This document shows positions 60,181 to 64,000 of a DNA stretch of 64,000 nt, piece by piece. The DNA comes from Owenia fusiformis. Taxonomy: Eukaryota > Annelida > Polychaeta > Sabellida > Oweniidae. Made by a program: the position numbers and the translations under genes. The number at the start of each line of letters is the position of its first letter. Position 1 is the first letter of the stretch. The notes under the pieces are model-generated. The model worked only from the letters and a program-made list of their open reading frames with translations. It did no database searches and was not told where the DNA came from. The DNA lies in assembly GCA_903813345.2 (NCBI GenBank), contig CAIIXF020000008.1:28462005-28526004 (forward strand), read 5' to 3'.

Positions 60181-60252
60181 TGGCGGACGTCGAAGGAGAA
60201 ATTATGACGAAGAATTAGAGGATTTTCCTTTGCCATTATCGATCGTTATAAG
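60181..60252 (+). other. Possible first exon with broken frame
   Basis: ATGGCGGACGTCGAAGGAG begins MADVEGEI.. and stops at codon 13, while the next frame reads NYDEELEDFPLPLSIVIR up to a strong donor AAG|GTATGT. The two halves would join if one base were missing at the A run near 60202. The CpG-rich start fits a promoter. It could equally be a non-coding first exon. Confidence 0.25.
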
Positions 60253-60737
60253 GTATGTGCACAAATTCTAGTTGCATACATGGAAAATAGATACATTTTT
60301 AAAGGCAACAACATATTCAAAGCTTTCATTTTACGATAGGCCCAGGATCATTGGATACGACTCGGCAATCGATATTCCCACTTTAAACTACACTCTGCCT
60401 AGTAGAGACCATATTACAGTTTAGTAGCCCTGCCCCCACGACGGGTACCTGTGACAGTTTGGGTAAATCACTTTTGACCTACGCGCTGACCTTCCACCAA
60501 TCAGCGAGCTTGAAGAAACATACGCCAAATGCGTTCTAATTAAATATGCGCATGTCATTGGTCAATTCCGGGCTTAACGAAGACGTCAGAAGGAATGACC
60601 ATATAAAGAATGTCAGTTTTTGGCCAACGAACACTGATTGGCACGGTGAGTTCACAGGTCTATTTTAGTTTGAAAGAGTGAAGACGAAACTCTCCTTTAA
60701 GAAGTGAAGTCAAACGAATGCAAAGGGTAGTCTGAAA

Positions 60738-60801
60738 ATGGCAGAAAGTGTCAATTTCACCATGTTTGAGATCTGGGCCGTGTTCTACCAAAGGCACTAT
60801 G
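60738..60801 (+). CDS. Candidate first coding exon, gene continuing downstream
   Basis: ATG in AAAATGG context opens MAESVNFTMFEIWAVFYQRH and ends at a plausible donor TATG|GTAATT. A TATA-like box (CATATAAAG, about 60600-60608) lies ~135 bp upstream, giving a possible 5' UTR of ~100 bp. Short length makes chance possible. No following exon was identified. Confidence 0.3.
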
Positions 60802-62880
60802 GTAATTCATATCAAATTTATCTAAAATTTTGTTTAATGTATTTTTGATCTATGGTAAAGATTTTAAAATGGTAATCATATGTTTGAGAAAATAATCATT
60901 TGAAATTTGATTTACAAGAATGTGCTATATAATATTGGAAATGCTAATCCTTGTCAGTTTTTTTAGCAAGATTCAGGCTTGGTTAGAATCCGTTTTAGAG
61001 GTCCTATGATCTTCAAAATTGCAGATGTAGCAAGACAGGCTTTTGGGTTTCACACCTTCAAAAAGTTCAGAACCCAGGAAGTTATTGGCTTCCTAAATTG
61101 GCCAAAATTCAGTGCGTGAGACAATTTAAAGTTTCTTCCATTTTTAGGGGAGCATGATTAAATGATTAAGACATACACATCCTCCTAAGCAGGTATCCAG
61201 AATCCGTACCTCCTTCTTCCCCCTGCTATAACCAATTTGGAAGCGCCCGATTAAACTGAATCACATGATCTAATTATGCACAATGACTTATGCATGATTT
61301 CTGTCGCAGTGTTGTGACAACCAATCAGATTGCGAGTTCTTAATCGGGGAAATGCTAACTGCTTATCGCAGGGTGTAAAAAGAATGAGACCTGATGAACT
61401 AAAATCTAGCACTTGCTCTTTTGGGGATGACAATTCTTCAATAAATAGTTCTACAGATTCTAAATCTGTTCAAAGAGCTGATTGAGATTAAGGACATATA
61501 CAATAAATAGGCCTTTAAACAATTGTTTTCTCTGAAATGAAGGAATGAACCATCTCAAGAGTTTTATACCCATCAAAGACATATTGTTCTGCATTATAAG
61601 TGACTTGGATGAAAAAATGTTAATTTCCTTAAACATATGATACTGACAGACATTTGTGATAAAAATGTTGGAATTCTGCCTAAAATGCTTGAATTAAGGA
61701 AAATATGAAAATCGTACATTCGAGATTCAGACATTTTGTTACCAACACGAAACATTTCGATAACCAGCATAATTGAGTGGATCACCAGTGTTATGGAGAG
61801 GTGTGATTTTTGAGTTTCAGATATTTAGTGATGTTTTGTTTGTTTCAAATATGCACTTAGAGCTGGAGTAACATCTAATTTGGGATTATCTTGGTATTTC
61901 TTGAATACTAATGTGGTAATAGGTTTATTTGGATTTGTAGTTTTTGTCAATTTTTATAATGATTTCTGACCCATTATTGGTGGCTAGTTCTAATTCATCT
62001 GCAACAAAAAATTGAGATGGTTTCACACAAAAATGTGTCTATTTAGTATAGTCAATTGTCTTATAAGTGGCGTCTCAAAAGCGGTCTGAGCGAGCTAGCG
62101 GTCAGGTTTTCAGCCTTTTTGGTCATTACTCCATAAGTATCTCATTATATTATTGATTTGCTTGAAATTGTACAGGACAGGTAACTTTTTAGCTTCTAAA
62201 AATACTGAAACTTTCTGTTCCATGTGAGCACAGTAATGATGGTACTATTTTTAGTTGGTTTTTATTTTACATGTACCTATTGCACTACTGTCTCCAGCAT
62301 TGAGTGTTTTGTAGACAGCTTGTTGTTTATAGACTGCATGGTCTTTTTGGTTATCTCTTTCAACATACTTGCATTTTCAATGTTCATATTTTTATTTTAT
62401 TAATTATTTGCATACCTGATTGAAAGGAATGAATATACATGTATTTCATTTCATCTTCCTTATTTTCATCAGATTGTGAATCTGACTCTGAAAGCCTCGT
62501 GGACCTAGTAGATGTGGGGTTGGCCATCTTGAAACTAATCTTAGTTTCTTGGAGCCAAATCTGTCCTTCTCCTTTGAGAGTTTGGAAAAATAGGCTGATT
62601 ATTTGTTTACATGGGGCAAGTGCATATTGCTTATCCACGCAACGTGAACATGTGACCATTTAGTCTTGAAAAAACTGATAATCGTGCCAAGGCATTTGAA
62701 TAAGTAATGGATTCATGATAGTAAAGATATCTTGTTTGTATGTTTGTAAAGTCCTGCTTTTTCAGGCCAAACCATTTCATGGGTTAAAGCATTTACAGCT
62801 GTACTTTGGTATTTTTAGGGAAAAGAAAAGGCAAGGAATCAGATTAGCACAAATTGAAATAAAATTGAAACTCTTTTGGA
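60802..62880. other. No gene recognised beyond the shared repeat
   Basis: AT-rich, with the repeat shared with 18.1 kb and a solitary TCCATGTGAGCACAGTAATG tail at 62220. Frames on both strands at 62384-62663 overlap and lack splice or homology support. Confidence 0.4.
61189..61385 (+). repeat. Dispersed repeat shared with 18.1 kb
   Basis: Same ~190-bp family as 18115-18300. Contains additional CACATGATC and GACAACCAATCAGATT segments absent from the other copy. No frame or terminal repeats seen. Confidence 0.8.
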
Positions 62881-62889
62881 AAGGCTACT

Positions 62890-64000
62890 TTTTATCGCAC
62901 TTTGAAAAAGTGCTATATTGTCCTCGTCTTGTGCTGTTGGGCGGGCGGGCGGGAGTGCGGGCGGGCGGCACATAAACCAAATCTTGTCATCAAATTTCCA
63001 GGATAACTGCTTACCTGTTCAACTTGAAATTTTTACAGATGCAAGAGCAGACTAGTACCAAGATCTGATTAGGTTAAGGGCATGCTGGGTAAACTACGTG
63101 GCGGCCATTTTGAATTTTTCAACAAATCTTGTCATCAAAATTCCAGGAAAACCACTTATCCGTTCAACTTGAAATTTTTACAGATGCAAGAGCAGACTAT
63201 TGCCAAGATCAAATTAGGTTTTGGGTGTGCTGGCTGAATTACATGGTGGCCATTTTGAATTTTTCAATTTGGCGGCCATTTTGAATTTTTCAACTTGCTC
63301 AAATCTGACCTTAGATTTCAGATTTGACCTTTAATTCACCTTCAGTGACCTTGAAAAGGTCAAAAAGTTGATTTTCTAGAATTATTCTAGATTTAAATTT
63401 AGGTCAGCTTAATTACAAAACACCTACTGAGGTCTAAAAAGGTGAAATTTTCAAGGTCGAGGGTCAAGGTCATTAAACTAGGTCACAACAGGAATTCCAG
63501 GAAAACCACTTATCCGTTTAATTTAAAAAAAAACAAAAAAAACTAGGTCACAGATTTGACCTTTTATTCACCTTCAGCTTCAGTGACCTTGAAAAGGTCA
63601 AAAAGTTGATTTTCTCAATTGGTATTTTGGATTCAAATTTAAGTCAGCAAGGTCGAAGGTCAAAGTCATTAAACTAGGTCACAAATGATGTTATCCAAGT
63701 TTCTCAAAGTTTGAGACTTAAAATCAATTATTGTCATCAAAATTCCAAGAAAACCGCTAACCTGTTCAACTTGAAATTTTTACAGATGCAATAGCAGACT
63801 AGTGCCAAGATCTGATGCGGTTAAGGGCATGCTGGGTAAACTAAATGGCAGCCATTTTGAATTTTCCCACAAATCTTGTCATCAAAATTCCAGGAAAACC
63901 ACTTATCCGTTCAACTTTAAATTTTAACAAATGCAAGAGCAGACTAGTGCCAAGATCTGATTAGGTTTTGGCCATGCTGGGTAAATTGCATTGTGGCCAG
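62890..64000. repeat. Tandem array running off the window
   Basis: Opens TTATCGCACTTTGAAAAAGT and a GGGC microsatellite (62939-62969). Then copies of AATCTTGTCATCAAAATTCC, AACTTGAAATTTTTACAGAT, GCAAGAGCAGACTAGTGCCA and GCTGGGTAAACTA..GGCGGCCATTTTGAAT at 62980, 63122, 63730 and 63865. GACCTTGAAAAGGTCAAAAA blocks are interleaved at 63290-63690. The right end is cut by the window edge. Confidence 0.85.

Overview
The window is animal nuclear DNA. It is AT-rich, has spliced genes with GT-AG introns, and is packed with small DNA transposons and satellites. Three conserved or well-formed protein genes can be read through: a dynein-2 light intermediate chain, a KIF1-binding protein, and a dehydrogenase-like/RING fusion. 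There is also one spliced gene of unknown family. The repeat flora (TA-, TTAA-, 8-bp- and 5-bp-duplicating inverted-repeat elements, C/A-tract arrays, GGAC/GTAC microsatellites ending motif-dense blocks, and a mariner remnant) fits a marine invertebrate, perhaps a lophotrochozoan or invertebrate deuterostome. I cannot name the species from the sequence.

Layout. 1-16 kb has no recognised gene and is dominated by repeats: a CAGTAAAACC element (2.3-2.75 kb), an 830-bp foldback (5.64-6.47 kb), a C-tract array element (8.19-9.94 kb) and a 3.2-kb TA-flanked element built from nested repeats (11.6-14.8 kb). 16.3-21.2 kb carries an eight-exon minus-strand gene for a 293-aa protein that joins an NAD-binding hydroxyacyl-CoA-dehydrogenase-like domain to a C-terminal RING finger. 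Two decayed copies of its RING exon lie just 3' of it. 23.4-30.1 kb is DYNC2LI1 on the minus strand (353 aa, 11 exons, start codon split by intron 1). It is head-to-head with an intronless KIFBP gene (30.43-32.21 kb, plus strand), so the ~360 bp between them is a probable bidirectional promoter. 33.5-54 kb is mostly transposon-derived: a 3.8-kb and an 8.4-kb inverted-repeat element, a hAT element, a mariner remnant, and a 340-bp tandem array. 54.2-58.3 kb holds exons of an unidentified plus-strand gene. 60.7 kb has a candidate promoter and first exon. 62.9 kb to the end is a repeat array that runs off the window.

The genes do not form a pathway. DYNC2LI1 (ciliary retrograde transport) and KIFBP (kinesin regulation) are both microtubule-motor factors sharing one promoter region, which may matter for co-regulation. 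The most unusual protein is the dehydrogenase-RING fusion. Its Rossmann motif and catalytic Glu are kept, but the catalytic His and Ser positions are replaced, so it looks like a nucleotide-binding ubiquitin ligase rather than an enzyme of fatty-acid oxidation. Repeats repeatedly intrude on gene structure: a MITE starts 3 nt after the DYNC2LI1 stop codon, exon 8 of that gene has its splice acceptor tandemly copied five times, and a foldback sits between the two halves of its start codon.
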